NCBI GenBank assembly: GCA_009724975.1
Contig: SRXB01000136.1
Span: 1 to 6,018, forward strand
Length of the DNA stretch: 6,018 nucleotides
Source: a bacterium
GTDB taxonomy: Bacteria > Desulfobacterota > Deferrisomatia > Deferrisomatales > BM512
Direction of reading: 5' to 3'
Shown: positions 5,356-6,018 of the stretch, one piece after another
Numbering within the stretch: the first letter of the stretch is position 1
Layout: each line of letters starts with the position of its first letter
The notes under the pieces: generated by a model
Databases searched by the model: none
What the model saw: only the letters and a program-made list of their open reading frames with translations
Told to the model about the DNA's origin: nothing
Translations under genes and position numbers: made by a program

Positions 5356-6018
5356 TTAGCCTCCGGCGGAGGCCTTCAGGGCCTGGTCGATGTCGGCTAT
5401 TATGTCTTCCACGTCCTCTATCCCTATCGAGAGGCGTATGAAATCCGCCGTAACCCCGGTCTTTTCCTGCTCGGCGCGGGTCAACTGCTGGTGGGTCGTG
5501 GAGGCCGGGTGTATGACGAGGCTCTTGGCGTCGCCGATATTGGCGAGGTGCGATAGGAGCTTTACGTTGTTTATGAACCCCTTTCCCGCCTCAAGGCCGC
5601 CCTTTATACCGAACCCCACTATCGCGCCGTACCCTTTTTTCAGGTATTTACCGGCTATTTCGTGGCCCGCGAAGGTTTCTAGCCCCGGGTAGTTGACCCA
5701 GCTCACCGCCGGGTGGCTTTGGAGGAATTTCGCCACCTTTAAGGCGTTGGCCGAGTGGCGCTCCTGCCGAAGGTGCAGCGTCTCAAGGCCCTGAAGTAGC
5801 TGGAAGGCGTTGAAGGGAGAGAGCGCGGGGCCGATGTCGCGCAGCCAGACCACCCGCGCCCTGATTATGAAGGCGACGTTGCCGAGGCCCGGGAAATCGC
5901 CGAAGACCTCCCAGAATTTAAGGCCGTGGTAGCTTGCGTCGGGCTCGGTATATTCCGGGAAGTTCCCGTTGCCCCAGTTGAACTTGCCCGAATCGACTAT
6001 CACTCCACCCACCGAGGT
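5356..6018 (-). CDS. metY: O-acetylhomoserine sulfhydrylase (aminocarboxypropyltransferase), C-terminal half
   Basis: PLP-dependent enzyme of the Cys/Met metabolism family that makes homocysteine (or methionine) from O-acetylhomoserine and sulfide (or methanethiol) in the cytoplasm. The last 220 residues are present, about half of a usual 425-430; the frame is open through base 6018 (it reads TSVGGVIVDSGKF), so the 5' end is outside. The PLP-binding lysine, normally about ten residues before this GGVIVDSG stretch, is just beyond the edge. Diagnostic segments are FPEYTEPDASYHG, ALSPFNAFQLLQGLETL, HPAVSWVNYPGL, SHLANIGDAKSLVIHPAS with TTHQQL after it, and RLSIGIED, whose Arg is expected to bind the substrate carboxylate. 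The LANIGDAKSLVIHPASTTHQQ region fits MetY better than MetZ or cystathionine gamma-synthase, though O-succinylhomoserine use cannot be fully excluded. A GTG at 6012 is an internal valine, not a start. It converges on bioB with 16 bases between stops. Confidence 0.93.
   Translation of the reverse strand, partial: TSVGGVIVDSGKFNWGNGNFPEYTEPDASYHGLKFWEVFGDFPGLGNVAFIIRARVVWLRDIGPALSPFNAFQLLQGLETLHLRQERHSANALKVAKFLQSHPAVSWVNYPGLETFAGHEIAGKYLKKGYGAIVGFGIKGGLEAGKGFINNVKLLSHLANIGDAKSLVIHPASTTHQQLTRAEQEKTGVTADFIRLSIGIEDVEDIIADIDQALKASAGG
5359..5373. repeat. Short inverted repeat at the metY stop
   Basis: GCCTCC (5359-5364) pairs with GGAGGC (5368-5373) around GGC, covering the last five sense codons of metY just before its stop. 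GCCTCCGGC also occurs at 5322-5330 in the bioB stem, so the two hairpins share arms and could form alternative pairings in a transcript crossing the junction. The small hairpin is not followed by a T-run on either strand. Confidence 0.3.

Noticed and set aside
6010..6012. GTG as a start codon for a short MetY-like protein
   Set aside because: The frame stays open to the window edge with conserved MetY residues (TSVGG) before it, so this GTG is an internal valine codon.

Overview
This GC-rich window reads as ordinary bacterial chromosome with four protein genes, two of them cut by the window edges. I see no rRNA, tRNA, insertion sequence, CRISPR array or phage gene. The organism is most likely a Gram-negative anaerobe, perhaps a deltaproteobacterium in the broad sense. 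This rests on the biotin synthase, which resembles the version typical of obligate anaerobes, on a secreted FG-GAP/VCBS repeat protein, and on a MetY-type sulfhydrylase. The taxonomic guess is weak.

Layout. Bases 1-1445 (minus strand) hold the N-terminal 481 residues of a secreted FG-GAP/VCBS protein with eight regularly spaced calcium-loop motifs; its 3' end lies beyond base 1. A 174-base divergent intergenic region (1446-1619) separates it from a complete P-type cation ATPase (1620-4280, plus strand) of the Na,K-ATPase-like (IIC-like) group. After a 72-base gap that may hold its own promoter and a possible BirA-type operator comes a complete biotin synthase, bioB (4353-5339, plus strand). 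It converges, with only 16 bases between stop codons, on the C-terminal half of an O-acetylhomoserine sulfhydrylase, metY (5356-6018, minus strand), whose 5' end lies beyond base 6018. A strong 11-bp stem-loop inside the last codons of bioB probably terminates transcription of metY.

How the genes relate. The ATPase and bioB share a strand and could be co-transcribed, but nothing links their functions. BioB (sulfur insertion into dethiobiotin) and MetY (sulfide incorporation into homocysteine) both belong to sulfur metabolism, but they are convergent and so not an operon. No clearly new multi-gene system is visible. The most interesting points are the altered auxiliary-cluster ligands of BioB, the possible biotin operator upstream of it, the coding/terminator overlap at its 3' end, the ion-site residues of the ATPase, and the near-constant 49-residue period of the repeat protein.
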